A stretch of DNA of 64,000 nt from Nitrospirillum pindoramense (GCF_007827955.1 NZ_VITR01000003.1:417881-481880); one strand, 5' to 3'; shown: positions 9,139 through 19,379, numbered from the stretch's first letter. Numbers and translations: made by a program. Notes: generated by a model from the letters alone, not told the origin.

Positions 9139-10419
9139 TCAGTAAATTGGGAAGCGCCGGCAAAGCGCCTGAACCTTTTCCCGCACCCGCGTCTCGGCGG
9201 CGGAGTTGTCGCCGTTGGACTGGGCCAGCGCGTCCAGCACCTCGATGATCATCTCGCCGACCTGGCGGAACTCCTCGGTGCCGAAGCCGCGCGTGGTCGC
9301 GGCCGGGGTGCCCAGGCGGACGCCGGAGGTCACCATCGGCTTTTCCGGGTCGAAGGGCACGCCGTTCTTGTTGCAGGTCATGCCGGCATGTTCCAGGCTG
9401 ACCTCGGCGTCGCGGCCGGTCAGCTTCTTGGGACGCAGGTCGACCAGGACGATGTGGCTGTCGGTGCCGCCGGACACGATGTCCAGGCCGCCCTTGATCA
9501 GCACGTCGGCCAGCACCTGGGCGTTGGCCTTCACCTGGGCGGCGTATTCCTTGAACTCCGGCTTCAGCGCCTCACCGAAGGCCACGGCCTTGGCGGCGAT
9601 GACGTGCATCAGCGGGCCGCCCTGCAGGCCCGGGAACACGGCCGAATTGATCTTCTTGCCCAGGTCCAGGTCGTTGGACAGGATCATGCCGCCACGCGGA
9701 CCGCGCAGGGTCTTGTGCGTGGTGGTGGTGACGATGTGGGCATGCGGCAGCGGGCTGGGATAGACACCGGCGGCGACCAGACCCGCATAGTGGGCCATGT
9801 CCACCATCAGATAGGCGCCGATCTCGTCCGCGATGGCGCGGAAGCGGGCGAAGTCGATCTCACGCGGGTAGGCGGAGGCGCCGGCGATGATCAGCTTGGG
9901 CTTGTGCTCGCGGGCCTTGGCCTCTATCGCGTCGTAGTCGATGCGGTGGTCATCAGGACGCACGCCATAGCTGACGACGTTGAACCACTTGCCCGACTGG
10001 TTGGCGGCGGAGCCGTGGGTCAGATGGCCGCCATGGGTCAGGTCCATGCCCATGAAGGTGTCGCCCGGCTTCAGCAGGGCCAGGAACACCGCCTGATTGG
10101 CCTGGGCGCCGGAATGCGGCTGGACGTTGGCATAGGCGCAGCCGAACAGGGCCTTGGCGCGGTCGATGGCCAGTTGTTCGGCCACGTCGACATACTCGCA
10201 ACCGCCGTAGTAACGCTTGGACGGATAGCCTTCGGCGTACTTGTTGGTCAGGACGGAGCCCTGGGCCTCCAGCACGGCGCGGGAGACGATGTTCTCCGAC
10301 GCGATCAGCTCGATCTGGTCCTGCTGGCGATGCAGCTCCTCACCGAGGACGCGGGCGAGATCGGGATCGGCCGCCGCGAGCGTATCGCTGAAAAAGCCGG
10401 CGCTTTGAGTAAAAGCCAT
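9139..10419 (-). CDS. glyA: Serine hydroxymethyltransferase
   Basis: PLP enzyme interconverting serine and glycine with tetrahydrofolate, the main source of one-carbon units. The 426-residue protein matches the usual bacterial length. The PLP-lysine segment is visible as [15 protein letters not shown], and [18 protein letters not shown] and [11 protein letters not shown] are also family hallmarks. The start at 10419 is an ATG. It sits 75 bases after rpiB and 60 before nrdR on the same strand and is probably in one operon with them. Confidence 0.98.
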   Translation of the reverse strand: MAFTQSAGFFSDTLAAADPDLARVLGEELHRQQDQIELIASENIVSRAVLEAQGSVLTNKYAEGYPSKRYYGGCEYVDVAEQLAIDRAKALFGCAYANVQPHSGAQANQAVFLALLKPGDTFMGMDLTHGGHLTHGSAANQSGKWFNVVSYGVRPDDHRIDYDAIEAKAREHKPKLIIAGASAYPREIDFARFRAIADEIGAYLMVDMAHYAGLVAAGVYPSPLPHAHIVTTTTHKTLRGPRGGMILSNDLDLGKKINSAVFPGLQGGPLMHVIAAKAVAFGEALKPEFKEYAAQVKANAQVLADVLIKGGLDIVSGGTDSHIVLVDLRPKKLTGRDAEVSLEHAGMTCNKNGVPFDPEKPMVTSGVRLGTPAATTRGFGTEEFRQVGEMIIEVLDALAQSNGDNSAAETRVREKVQALCRRFPIY

Positions 10420-10494
10420 TGTGACAACCCTCTATGATGCGGGATCCGCGTCGTCTGGACCCGCGCCGGGGCGCCGGTCCCGGAAAAAGCGCCT

Positions 10495-10929
10495 TCAGCC
10501 CAGCATGGCAACGCGCCGGGCGTGACGTCCCCCTTCATACGGCGTGGACAGGAAAGCCAAGGTGCAATCGCGCGCCACTTCCGCCCCGACGATGCGGGCC
10601 CCCAGCACCAGGACATTGGCGTCGTTGTGCTGGCGGCACAGGCGGGCGGTGGTGATGTCGTGGCACAGCGCCGCCCGCACGTGGCGGTGCCTGTTGGCGG
10701 CGATGCTGATGCCGATGCCGGTGCCGCAGATCAGCACACCGGCCTCGGCCCGGCCATCGGCCAGGGCGGCGGCGACGGCATCGGCGAAATTGGGATAGTC
10801 GACGCTGGCGGGACCGTTGGTGCCCAGGTCCAGGACGGCCACGCCCTGCTCTTCCAGCAGCGTTTTCAGGGCGGCCTTCAACTCGGTGCCAGCGTGATCG
10901 GAAGCGATGGCGAACGTCTTGGCGGTCAT
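10495..10929 (-). CDS. rpiB: Ribose-5-phosphate isomerase B
   Basis: Interconverts ribose 5-phosphate and ribulose 5-phosphate. The 144-residue protein starts at the ATG at 10929 (MTAKTFAIASDHAGTELK), with the phosphate-binding SDHAG, the catalytic Cys in ICGTGIGISIAANR, and the HNDANVLVLGAR segment. The length is normal for the family. It is the first gene of the rpiB-glyA-nrdR-ribD run; RpiB next to GlyA is a common alphaproteobacterial pairing and ties pentose supply to one-carbon and flavin metabolism. Confidence 0.95.
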   Translation of the reverse strand: MTAKTFAIASDHAGTELKAALKTLLEEQGVAVLDLGTNGPASVDYPNFADAVAAALADGRAEAGVLICGTGIGISIAANRHRHVRAALCHDITTARLCRQHNDANVLVLGARIVGAEVARDCTLAFLSTPYEGGRHARRVAMLG

Positions 10930-11481
10930 GGGGCCCAACCCGTTTTTTGCGAACACGCGACCAGGGGCGCGCCCGCACGGCCCGCCCCTTCGGCGCCATC
11001 CCCCTGGACTCGATGGCCCGCGACAGGCGGCGCCACAAGAAGTGGGGGCTAAAAATCGTGTGGACACTACCAGATGCGCCCTGCCGGCACCAGTTCCGGG
11101 ATCCGCTGGCGGCGCAGCCAGGATATGCCCGCCACGCCGACCTGCAACCGAGCCGCGACCACAGGTGAGCCTTGAATGACCGGCTGCCGAGCTTCGCTGT
11201 TGGCAACGTGCAGTAGAGCCACTTTGGCCCGCAATAGCCCGCCAATGCAGCAACTCAACCGTGAAGCCCACAATCCGTCTAAAATTGTCGACATGTGACG
11301 CGCATCACAATCAAGGGCACGGGTGCCAACTATCCCCTTCCAAGACAACACGACCCAACACTTGGCGAAGGCTAGAAAGACCAGCCCCACATCGACAGGA
11401 TAACTCGAATTAACATTGACATGACATTATGACTGTGCGAGGGGTACACGCACTTCGTTCCAATGTGTCAAGGCAGTTGAA
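10930..11481. other. Divergent intergenic region between rpiB and the MucR gene
   Basis: A 552-base spacer with promoters expected at both ends. No open frame in it looks like a real protein. The right part is more AT-rich and contains a perfect CRP-type palindrome at 11294-11309. A TTGACA sits at 11416-11421, about 60 bases before the MucR ATG, but I see no convincing -10 element at the right spacing. Confidence 0.6.
11294..11309. promoter_or_regulatory. CRP-type operator upstream of mucR
   Basis: The sequence TGTGACGCGCATCACA is a perfect TGTGA-N6-TCACA palindrome, the classical binding consensus of CRP-type proteins. It is 172 bases upstream of the MucR start codon, far for class I activation, so it may serve a distal promoter or repress. 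Function is inferred from the motif alone. Confidence 0.5.
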
Positions 11482-11925
11482 ATGATTGAACAACAGGACG
11501 GCGATCTGCGCGCGTCTCAACTTCTCCGGATGACGTCGGAAATCGTTTCTGCCTATGTTGGCAAAAATGCCCTTCCGGCCCAGCAGATCCCCGAGATCAT
11601 CAGCACGGTCTATAGCTCGCTCGCCGGCCTCGACACGCCGCAAGTCGAAGCCCAGCCCGAGCCGCAGCGTCCCGCCGTGCCCGTCCGCAAGTCGGTCACC
11701 CCGGAATACATCGTTTGCTTGGAAGATGGTAAGAAGCTGAAGATGCTGAAGCGGCATCTGCGCTCCACCTACAACATGACCCCCGACGAATACCGCGCCA
11801 AGTGGGGTCTGCCGGCCGACTATCCGATGGTGGCCCCGAACTATGCCGCCCAGCGGTCGGAGTTCGCGAAGAAGATCGGTCTGGGCAAGGCTCCGTCCGA
11901 TCAGCCCCGCCGTCGCGCCTCCTAA
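11482..11925 (+). CDS. MucR/Ros family transcriptional regulator with altered zinc-finger ligands
   Basis: A 147-residue MucR/Ros-type DNA-binding protein. In alphaproteobacteria these regulate exopolysaccharide, motility and cell-cycle genes as H-NS-like repressors. The C-terminal domain is clear: YIVCLEDGKKLKMLKRHL, then TPDEYRAKWGLPADYPMVAP. In Ros the zinc ligands are Cys, Cys, His, His; here they read Cys, Asp, His and Tyr (CLED, KRH, STY), so normal zinc binding is doubtful. Variants of this kind that fold without zinc are known in Mesorhizobium homologues. The start is the ATG at 11482. It is monocistronic, with a strong terminator 47 bases downstream. Confidence 0.93.
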   Translation: MIEQQDGDLRASQLLRMTSEIVSAYVGKNALPAQQIPEIISTVYSSLAGLDTPQVEAQPEPQRPAVPVRKSVTPEYIVCLEDGKKLKMLKRHLRSTYNMTPDEYRAKWGLPADYPMVAPNYAAQRSEFAKKIGLGKAPSDQPRRRAS

Positions 11926-11971
11926 GGTCCGGGTTCCGCGGCCCAGCCATCTTTGGCTGGGTCCGATGGAT

Positions 11972-12017
11972 CAATATAAAAGCCGCCGTGCCCAAAGGGC
12001 CGGCGGCTTTTATATTG
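11972..12017. terminator. Bidirectional intrinsic terminator
   Basis: Perfect 17-base arms CAATATAAAAGCCGCCG (11972-11988) and their complement (12001-12017). The loop itself pairs GCCC with GGGC around AAA. A/T runs flank the GC stem on both sides, so it can end both the mucR transcript and the convergent transcript from the minus strand. Confidence 0.9.
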
Positions 12018-12021
12018 GGGA

Positions 12022-12228
12022 TCAGGCGAGGATGCCGCGTGGTTTGCTGCGTCTTTTGGCCAGGACATACTTCAGCTTGGCGATGGCAACCCGCGCCAGC
12101 TGCGCGCGAGGCAAACTGGCAGGGCCTTGAATCGACACCTCGACGCCCGTCTGGGCGTCGATGGCCGTGGCCTTCACGATCTGGCCGATCCGGTGGTATT
12201 CGACATAGACCTCGCCGTCCCCGGCCAT
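12022..12228 (-). CDS. Small conserved protein, DUF6898-like
   Basis: A 68-residue protein from the ATG at 12228; a GTG one codon upstream (12231) has a better distance to the AGGTGG at 12239-12244. The frame is open further upstream, but that part overlaps the MarR gene. The sequence reads GEVYVEYHRIGQIVKATAID, then TGVEVSIQGPASLPRAQL and LAKLKYVLAKR-like helix. It resembles a short alphaproteobacterial family I associate with DUF6898; this match is from memory and of moderate certainty. No function is known. It is probably co-transcribed with the LdtR-like gene, 34 bases upstream. Confidence 0.65.
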   Translation of the reverse strand: MAGDGEVYVEYHRIGQIVKATAIDAQTGVEVSIQGPASLPRAQLARVAIAKLKYVLAKRRSKPRGILA

Positions 12229-12262
12229 CACCCGCCATCCACCTGATGGTAAACGCCGCCCC

Positions 12263-12736
12263 TTAGGCAGCCGAACTGGCCGGATAGTTGGTGTAGTCGA
12301 GGGCGGAAGTCCAGAAGCGCTCAAGCTTGCGCATCAGGTCATTGGCCTTGGTCAATTCATCGGCGGAGAGCCCAGCCTCCCCCAAAGCGCCGACCTGGCG
12401 TTCGAACAGGGTGTTGATCTTGTCCCGCAAGGCGATGCCCTTGCCGGAAAGACGCACGCGCACGGAACGGCGATCATGGGCCGAACGCTCCTGCGTCAGA
12501 TACCCATTCTCATGCATCTTCTTGACGTTATAAGAGACATTCGACCCGAGGTAGTAGCCACGGGCGGTCAGCTCACCCACCGTCAGCTCATCTTCGCCGA
12601 TATTATACAGAATCAGGCTCTGGACATTGTTGATGTCCTGCACGCCCTGCCGGTCCAGCTCGACCTTGAGCACTTCCAGAAAGTGCCGATGCAGCCTTTC
12701 GATCAACAGGATGCTGTCGTAATAAGGTTGCTTCAA
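12263..12736 (-). CDS. ldtR: MarR family regulator, LdtR-like
   Basis: A 157-residue winged-helix MarR-type regulator. The recognition region GYYLGSNVSYNVKKMHENGYL and the wing with ERSAHDRRSVRVRLSGKG closely resemble LdtR of rhizobia and Liberibacter, which controls an L,D-transpeptidase gene and stress tolerance (family knowledge). I chose the TTG at 12736 because AAGGAG lies six bases before it; a longer TTG start at 12793 has no ribosome site. No L,D-transpeptidase gene is in the window, so the target here is unknown. Confidence 0.85.
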   Translation of the reverse strand: MKQPYYDSILLIERLHRHFLEVLKVELDRQGVQDINNVQSLILYNIGEDELTVGELTARGYYLGSNVSYNVKKMHENGYLTQERSAHDRRSVRVRLSGKGIALRDKINTLFERQVGALGEAGLSADELTKANDLMRKLERFWTSALDYTNYPASSAA

Positions 12737-13013
12737 AGCCCTCTCCTTCACACGGAACCGGCGACATAAAGTGTTCGACGGCAAATAAATCAACGGGAAT
12801 CATTGCGCACACGTAGATTCCATTGCACGCGCAAGACTTTAACGCATCACCAGCGGGCAATCGACCCGATAATGTAAGAAAATCTCAGAATCTGTCACCA
12901 CGACCGGGGAAGACCTACCCCGAACGGATAGTTTACTCAACCATTTGTCGAGATATTTCTTATGTATGGATACATTGAGGTGTCGCCTCCCCCACCTATC
13001 GGTTAGGTGTACG

Positions 13014-14117
13014 TCATTCGGTAAAGGTAAGATCCCCGGACGCGGGCACCTGGAAGTGGCGTTCCACCTCAGACTCGGAAACATGGTTAAGAGTGGCCGG
13101 CCGCCATTTCGGTTGCCGATCCTTGTCCACCAGCTGGGCCCGGATGCCCTCGTAAAAATCATGGCCGGCCATCACGGCCTGCGTCATGCGGTATTCCATG
13201 ACCAGCACGTCCTCGATCTCCATCGCCACACCCCGGCGCAATTGCGCCAGCGTCACCTTCAGGCTGGTGGGGGACATCTGCGACAAGGTCTTCACCGTCG
13301 CCGAGGCCCAGGCGGCATCGAATCCCTGCGTCTCATCGCAAAGGCAGGCCAGGATCTCCTCCACGGTGCCCGCGTTGAAGCTACGGTCGATGGACGGCGT
13401 GTGCGCCGCCAGCGGCGCCTCGCCGGGAAAGGCGGCATGGCGGGCGAGGATCGCGTCCACCGTGCCCCCGGGATGGTCGCCATAGCTGGCGGCGGCCAGT
13501 TCCTCCACCAGCGTCTCCACCTGGGCGGAGGGCACATGGTGTGTGGCGATGCCGGTATAGGCGGCGTCGGCGGCCCCCAGCCGGGCGCCCGTCAGCGCCA
13601 GATAGGTGCCCAGTTCGCCGGGCATCCGGGACAGGAAGTAGCCGCCGCCCACGTCGGGGAACAGGCCGATTCCCGTCTCCGGCATGGCCAGCAGGGTCTT
13701 CTCCGTCGTGACCCGGTGGCTGCCATGCACCGACAGCCCCACGCCACCGCCCATGGTGATGCCGTCCAGCACGGCGACGTAGGGCTTGGGATAGCGCTTG
13801 ATGCGCCGGTTCAGCCGGTATTCCTCGCCGAAGAAGTCGCGGGCGACGGCGCCGTCCCCCTCGCCGCGCTGCAGGGCCTTGCCGCTGTCCCAGACAGCAC
13901 GGACGTCGCCGCCGGCGCAAAAGGCGCGATCGCCCGCCCCCTGGATGACCACCGCCTTCACGGCCGGGTCCGTGGCCCAGGCGGCCAGCTGCGGATCGAT
14001 GACGCGGATCATGTCCAGGGTCAGGGCGTTCAGCGCCTTGGGCCGGTTCAGCAGCACATGGCCGATGGCGCCCCGCACCGTGCAGATGACATGAGGCTGG
14101 TCCACGGTCTCGTTCAT
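13014..14117 (-). CDS. 3-hydroxyisobutyryl-CoA hydrolase (crotonase superfamily)
   Basis: Crotonase-fold protein of 367 residues from the ATG at 14117. The oxyanion-hole region GDRAFCAGGDVRAVWD and the core GITMGGGVGLSVHGSHRV followed by AMPETGIGLFPDVGGGYFL are typical. The C-terminal extension ending RAQLVDKDRQPKWRPATL separates 3-hydroxyisobutyryl-CoA hydrolases of valine breakdown from simple enoyl-CoA hydratases, so I favour hydrolysis of 3-hydroxyisobutyryl-CoA. The open frame extends upstream to 14429, but that part looks non-coding. It is alone on this strand and divergent from hemB. Confidence 0.88.
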   Translation of the reverse strand: MNETVDQPHVICTVRGAIGHVLLNRPKALNALTLDMIRVIDPQLAAWATDPAVKAVVIQGAGDRAFCAGGDVRAVWDSGKALQRGEGDGAVARDFFGEEYRLNRRIKRYPKPYVAVLDGITMGGGVGLSVHGSHRVTTEKTLLAMPETGIGLFPDVGGGYFLSRMPGELGTYLALTGARLGAADAAYTGIATHHVPSAQVETLVEELAAASYGDHPGGTVDAILARHAAFPGEAPLAAHTPSIDRSFNAGTVEEILACLCDETQGFDAAWASATVKTLSQMSPTSLKVTLAQLRRGVAMEIEDVLVMEYRMTQAVMAGHDFYEGIRAQLVDKDRQPKWRPATLNHVSESEVERHFQVPASGDLTFTE

Positions 14118-15450
<1,333 letters not shown>

Positions 15451-15458
15451 CAAGAGAA

Positions 15459-15490
15459 GGGCGCGGTCGGAACATCGCCGCTCCGCGCCC
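15459..15490. terminator. Stem-loop between hemB and the VOC gene
   Basis: GGGCGCGG (15459-15466) pairs with CCGCGCCC (15483-15490); the flanking AAGGG and CCCTT may extend it. It is followed by TTATT on the plus side and lies between convergent genes. Confidence 0.65.
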
Positions 15491-15510
15491 GTCCCTTATT
15501 ACGCCAGCCC

Positions 15511-15900
15511 TCAGGCGGGATCGTGGCAGACAGCCTCGATGTTATGGCCGTCCGGGTCCAGGATGAAGGCCCCATAATAATTGGGATGATAGTGGGGACG
15601 CAGGCCCGGAGCGCCGTTGTCCCGACCGCCCGCGGCCAGGGCCGCGGCGTGGAAGGCGTCGACCGTCTTGCGGTCTTCCGCGGCGAAGCAGATGTGCAGG
15701 GCGCCGCCCTGCAACCGGCGCCCGGTGCCAATCCAGAAGTAGGGCTTGCCCTCGCTGCCATAGCCGGCGTGAGCGCCGGCGCCGGTCATCTCCTCGGTGA
15801 TGTTCATCAGTCGGCTGATGCCCAAGGGGGCCAGGGCGTGATCGTAAAAGGCGGTGGAGGTCGCGAAATCGGCGACGGAAATGCCAATGTGGTCCAGCAC
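15511..15900 (-). CDS. VOC (glyoxalase/bleomycin resistance) family protein
   Basis: A 129-residue single VOC domain. From the GTG at 15900 it reads VLDHIGISVADFATSTAFYD, the typical first beta-alpha unit; GGGGAGG lies nine bases before this codon. The second half gives LHICFAAEDRKTVDAFH and GAFILDPDGHNIEAVCHD with the usual His and Glu metal ligands. Members act as glyoxalases, dioxygenases or resistance proteins, and the substrate cannot be assigned here. A TTG at 15918 is a possible longer start. It lies downstream of the YheT-like gene only in the sense that both are on the minus strand, 38 bases apart. Confidence 0.88.
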   Translation of the reverse strand: MLDHIGISVADFATSTAFYDHALAPLGISRLMNITEEMTGAGAHAGYGSEGKPYFWIGTGRRLQGGALHICFAAEDRKTVDAFHAAALAAGGRDNGAPGLRPHYHPNYYGAFILDPDGHNIEAVCHDPA

Positions 15901-15938
15901 GGGAATGACCCTCCCCAATGTTTATTATGGCGCCCCTA

Positions 15939-16967
15939 TCATGCCAGCGTTTCCAGAAAACGCACCAGGCATCGATCGAGCCATCCACCACCTAAAATAG
16001 CGCCCCCATTCTCCTGCGCCGCATGGAATCCGACGTGCCCCCCTTTGGTCACGATCAGGGGCAGCAGTGCCGGATGCGCCGCCCAGTCGAAGTCCAGATA
16101 GGGCTCCGGCGCGATCCACGGATCGTCCAGCGCATGGATCACCAGGGTGGGGCGGGTGATGGCGGACATGAAGCGCCGGGCGCTGTTGACGCGGTAATAC
16201 TCCTCCGCGTCCCGCCAGCCGTTGGCCGGCGCCACGTAATCGTTGTCGAACGCATAGATGGTGCGGGCGCGGCGCACGGCCGCCTGGCGGCCAGCCTCCG
16301 CACTTCCGGGCTCGGCCGGCGTGGCCAGCGTCTCCGCCTTCATCTGACGCAACAGCCACAGGTGGTAGGGGCGGTTGCGCGGCCTCAGGAACCGACGGGA
16401 GGTGGCGGACAGGTCGATGGGGGCGGACACCGCCACGGCGGCGCGCACCACGGGCGGCAGCGCCTCCCCTTCCCCCATCAGCTTCAGCACCATGTTCCCG
16501 GCCAGGGAATAGCCCACCACCACGACACCGGCCGCCGCCACGTCCGGCAGGTCCCGCGCCAGATGGGCCAGGACGGCGCGAACGTCGGCGGTGCGGCCGG
16601 CGTGATAGCGCTGGCGGGTGCGACCAACGAAGGGACCCGCGCCGCGCAGGTTCAGGCGCAGAACGGCGTGGCCATGGGACAGCGCCGCGCCGGCGGCGGC
16701 GCGGATATAGGGGCTGTCCTCCGACCCCGCCAATCCATGGATCAGCAGTACCAGAGGGCGATCCGTCGCCGGGTCGGGCGGGCGGTGCAGCGTTCCGGCC
16801 AGGCTGTCGCCACTGCCATCATCCATGGGAAAGGCCAACGCCTGCCCCGCCGGCAAGGGATGCCAGGGGCGGCGCAGGGTGTTGCGCAACGTCTGGAGAT
16901 CCGGCCCCCACCAGGGCGGGCGGGGCCGGAATGGCGGGTAGCCGGGGAGTAACGGCGGGAGAGGCAC
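15939..16967 (-). CDS. Alpha/beta hydrolase, YheT family
   Basis: A 342-residue alpha/beta hydrolase. The N-terminal PWWGPDLQTLRNTL segment is a signature of the YheT/COG0429 family, and the nucleophile elbow is GYSLAGN. The acid and base are likely Asp in ALDDPWIAP and His in TKGGHVGFH. The start is a GTG at 16967, one base after the stop of the upstream hydrolase gene, so the two are co-translated. Physiological substrates of this family are unknown; esterase activity is inferred. Confidence 0.9.
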   Translation of the reverse strand: MPLPPLLPGYPPFRPRPPWWGPDLQTLRNTLRRPWHPLPAGQALAFPMDDGSGDSLAGTLHRPPDPATDRPLVLLIHGLAGSEDSPYIRAAAGAALSHGHAVLRLNLRGAGPFVGRTRQRYHAGRTADVRAVLAHLARDLPDVAAAGVVVVGYSLAGNMVLKLMGEGEALPPVVRAAVAVSAPIDLSATSRRFLRPRNRPYHLWLLRQMKAETLATPAEPGSAEAGRQAAVRRARTIYAFDNDYVAPANGWRDAEEYYRVNSARRFMSAITRPTLVIHALDDPWIAPEPYLDFDWAAHPALLPLIVTKGGHVGFHAAQENGGAILGGGWLDRCLVRFLETLA

Positions 16968-16968
16968 C

Positions 16969-17832
16969 TTAGCGCAGGAAATCGCGCACGGCCGCCCGTT
17001 GCGCCGGGTCCATCAGCGCCGGGGCATGGCCGGCGTCCGCCACCTCGTACAGCGTGGCCTTGGGCCCGCGCTCGGTCATCGCCTGGGCGATCTCCGCCGT
17101 CAGCAGGTCGGATTGCAGGCCGCGAATCGCCAGAACGGGGCAGCGGATCATGCCCCACACCGGCCACAGGTCGACATCGGTGATGGGCTGCGTCTGGAAA
17201 GCGCGGGCGATGCCGGTGTCGTAGGCCAAGCCCAGGGTACCGTCAGCCCGCATCCAATAGCCATGGTCGGCCAGATGCCGCCACTGGGCGTCCGTCAAAT
17301 CGCCGAAGGGGGCATAGACCAGGCTGAGATAGCGCTGCACCTCCTCCACCGAGTGGAAGGTCGGGCTGGTGCCGACATAGGTGGCAATGCGCTCCAGCGC
17401 CGCCTTGGGCACCAGGGGCCCGACATCGTTCACCACCAGGCGGGTGATGGGGCTGTCGCCCTGCGCCGCCAGGATCATGCCGATCAGGCCGCCCATTGAG
17501 GTGCCGACCCAGTCCAGCGACTCCACGTCCAGGCGGGCGATCAGCGCGGCCATGTCGGCGAGGTACTGGGGGTAACCATAGAGATCCGGGTTGGCCAGCG
17601 TGCCGCTCTTGCCCCGGCCGACGACATCCGGGCAAATCACCCGAGCCCCCAGGCTGTCGGCCAGGTCCGCCGCCAGCACGTCGAAGTCACGGCCATTGCG
17701 GGTCAGGCCATGGCAGCAGACGATGGTGCGGGTGGCACCCGGCTGCCCGTCCGGCAGCCATTGCGTGTAGGCCAGGCGGTGGAAGCCCAGGGCGGAGAGA
17801 CCCCGAAGGGTATGTTCGGTCATGGTCGCCAT
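16969..17832 (-). CDS. Alpha/beta hydrolase
   Basis: A 287-residue alpha/beta hydrolase with CCHGLTRNGRDFD (oxyanion loop), the nucleophile elbow VGTSMGGLIG, and the C-terminal ADAGHAPALMDP with the catalytic His. I use the ATG at 17832; a second ATG at 17823 is equally possible, and neither has a clear ribosome site. The frame is open to 18000 but that part overlaps the motB upstream region. It is transcribed together with the YheT-like gene. Similar proteins include lactonases and esterases; the substrate is not predictable. Confidence 0.88.
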   Translation of the reverse strand: MATMTEHTLRGLSALGFHRLAYTQWLPDGQPGATRTIVCCHGLTRNGRDFDVLAADLADSLGARVICPDVVGRGKSGTLANPDLYGYPQYLADMAALIARLDVESLDWVGTSMGGLIGMILAAQGDSPITRLVVNDVGPLVPKAALERIATYVGTSPTFHSVEEVQRYLSLVYAPFGDLTDAQWRHLADHGYWMRADGTLGLAYDTGIARAFQTQPITDVDLWPVWGMIRCPVLAIRGLQSDLLTAEIAQAMTERGPKATLYEVADAGHAPALMDPAQRAAVRDFLR

Positions 17833-18074
17833 GGTTAAAGCGATACCATGGGGCCTAGTGCCAGGAAAGCCCACCCTTGGGGAAAGCCTACCCTTGGCCC
17901 GCCCCGGCGTCGTGACCATATGGCGGCCGCGACCATTTGTTCCGCATGCGGCGCCCGTCCTGGCGGGCCGGCGGTGCCGGTCATTGTCGGGAGCGGCCAT
18001 TTAGGATCTGTCGCGCCGGCCCCGGCCCCGGTTAGACTGCGGGTCCATGTGTTTGGGCATAAGGGGATAGCGGC

Positions 18075-19217
18075 TTGGCCAGCGCGGGGGGCGACGAGAA
18101 GGCGCCCATCATCATCAAGAAGGTGAACAAGGGCGGCGACGGGCACCACGGCGGCGCCTGGAAGGTGGCCTATGCCGACTTCGTCACCGCCATGATGGCC
18201 TTCTTCCTGCTGCTGTGGCTGCTGAGCGTGACCACGGCGGAGCAGAAGCTGGGCTTGGCCGACTATTTCAGCCCCGCGACCCCCTCCAAGCAGGAGAGCG
18301 GCGCCGGAGGCGTGCTGGGCGGCAAGACCATCACGGTCAACGGCGCCGCCATGAACAACAGTTCCCCCACCTCCGTGGCGGTACCCTTGCCCTCCCGCCC
18401 CCAGGCGGCCAACGCCTTCCAGTCGGTCGAGGATGCGACGGACGAGGCCCAGGGCAAGCCCGACGGCAAGGACGACAAGACCAGCGGCACCACCGACAAC
18501 AATGGCGGGCGCAGCGACGGCAGCAAGTCGGGCGACGGCCGGCTGGACATGGACCAGAACGGCGACGGCAAGGTCGATGAACAGGAGCTTAAGCAGGCCC
18601 TGGCGCAGCACGAGGACCAGCAGTTCAAGGAAATCGAGAAGGAGGTCCGCCAGGCCATCCAGCAGGTGCCGGAGCTGAAGGATCTGCAGCAGAACGTCAT
18701 CATGCAGCGCACGCCGGAGGGGGAGCGGCTGAACCTGGTGGACCAGGACGGTTATTCCATGTTCCCGTCGGGCAGCGCCAAGATGAACGCCCAAACGGCG
18801 CAGCTGCTGTCCCTGGTGGCCCAGGCCGTGGCCAAGCTGCCCAACAAAGTGTCCATCACCGGACACACCGACAACACCCCGTTCGCCAACGGTTCCGGCT
18901 CCTATGGCAACTGGGAACTGTCATCCGACCGCGCCAACGCCACCCGCCGCGCGCTCGCCGCCGCTGGCGTTTCGGAGGATCGCATCGCCTCCGTGGTGGG
19001 GCTGTCCGACCGTGACCCGCTGTTCCCGGATGATCCCAAGTCGCCCCGCAACCGGCGCATCAGCATCACCGTGCTGCGCGAGCATCCGCTGAGCGATATC
19101 GCCACCAAGCCGGGCGCCGCGAAGACGCCGGACGGCATGCCGACCACCCCCGCCGGCACCCCGGTACAGCCCCCGCCCCCCTCGATAAGCAGCCGTCCCG
19201 GCGGCGGCGGGCGGTGA
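18075..19217 (+). CDS. motB: Flagellar motor protein MotB with an EF-hand loop in the linker
   Basis: Stator component of the flagellar motor, anchored to peptidoglycan. The N-terminus gives KVAYADFVTAMMAFFLLLWLL, with the proton-carrying Asp at residue 35 in the single membrane helix. A long, low-complexity periplasmic linker (about 65-175) follows. Within it residues 160-171, DQNGDGKVDEQE, form a perfect 12-residue EF-hand loop. The OmpA-like peptidoglycan domain covers about 205-335 (ITGHTDNTPF, then SSDRANATRRAL). The tail is Pro/Gly-rich. The start is TTG at 18075, eight bases after AGGGG. No motA is adjacent. Confidence 0.93.
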   Translation: MASAGGDEKAPIIIKKVNKGGDGHHGGAWKVAYADFVTAMMAFFLLLWLLSVTTAEQKLGLADYFSPATPSKQESGAGGVLGGKTITVNGAAMNNSSPTSVAVPLPSRPQAANAFQSVEDATDEAQGKPDGKDDKTSGTTDNNGGRSDGSKSGDGRLDMDQNGDGKVDEQELKQALAQHEDQQFKEIEKEVRQAIQQVPELKDLQQNVIMQRTPEGERLNLVDQDGYSMFPSGSAKMNAQTAQLLSLVAQAVAKLPNKVSITGHTDNTPFANGSGSYGNWELSSDRANATRRALAAAGVSEDRIASVVGLSDRDPLFPDDPKSPRNRRISITVLREHPLSDIATKPGAAKTPDGMPTTPAGTPVQPPPPSISSRPGGGGR

Positions 19218-19379
19218 GGTGAACCAGCGAAAGAGCGTTTACCCCGAAAGGGAATGCCTCTGGCATGGCCCTACATCTCCCGGTAAAGTTTATCGGTAGG
19301 CGTCATCAGGTATTGTTGTCCAGTTGGCCTGCAGCTGTTCCCGTTTTCCCGTGGCACCAGTCGTCCAAGAAAGGCGCGG

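Noticed and set aside
11067-11390. 107-codon minus-strand frame upstream of mucR
   Set aside because: No ribosome site or family; it overlaps the CRP-type site and reads as spacer.
11416-11444. TTGACA upstream of mucR as a sigma-70 promoter
   Set aside because: No acceptable -10 element lies 16-18 bases downstream.
12993-13009. CACCTA/TAGGTG hairpin after the CoA hydrolase gene
   Set aside because: Only six base pairs with a 5-base loop and no T-run; too weak to call as a terminator.
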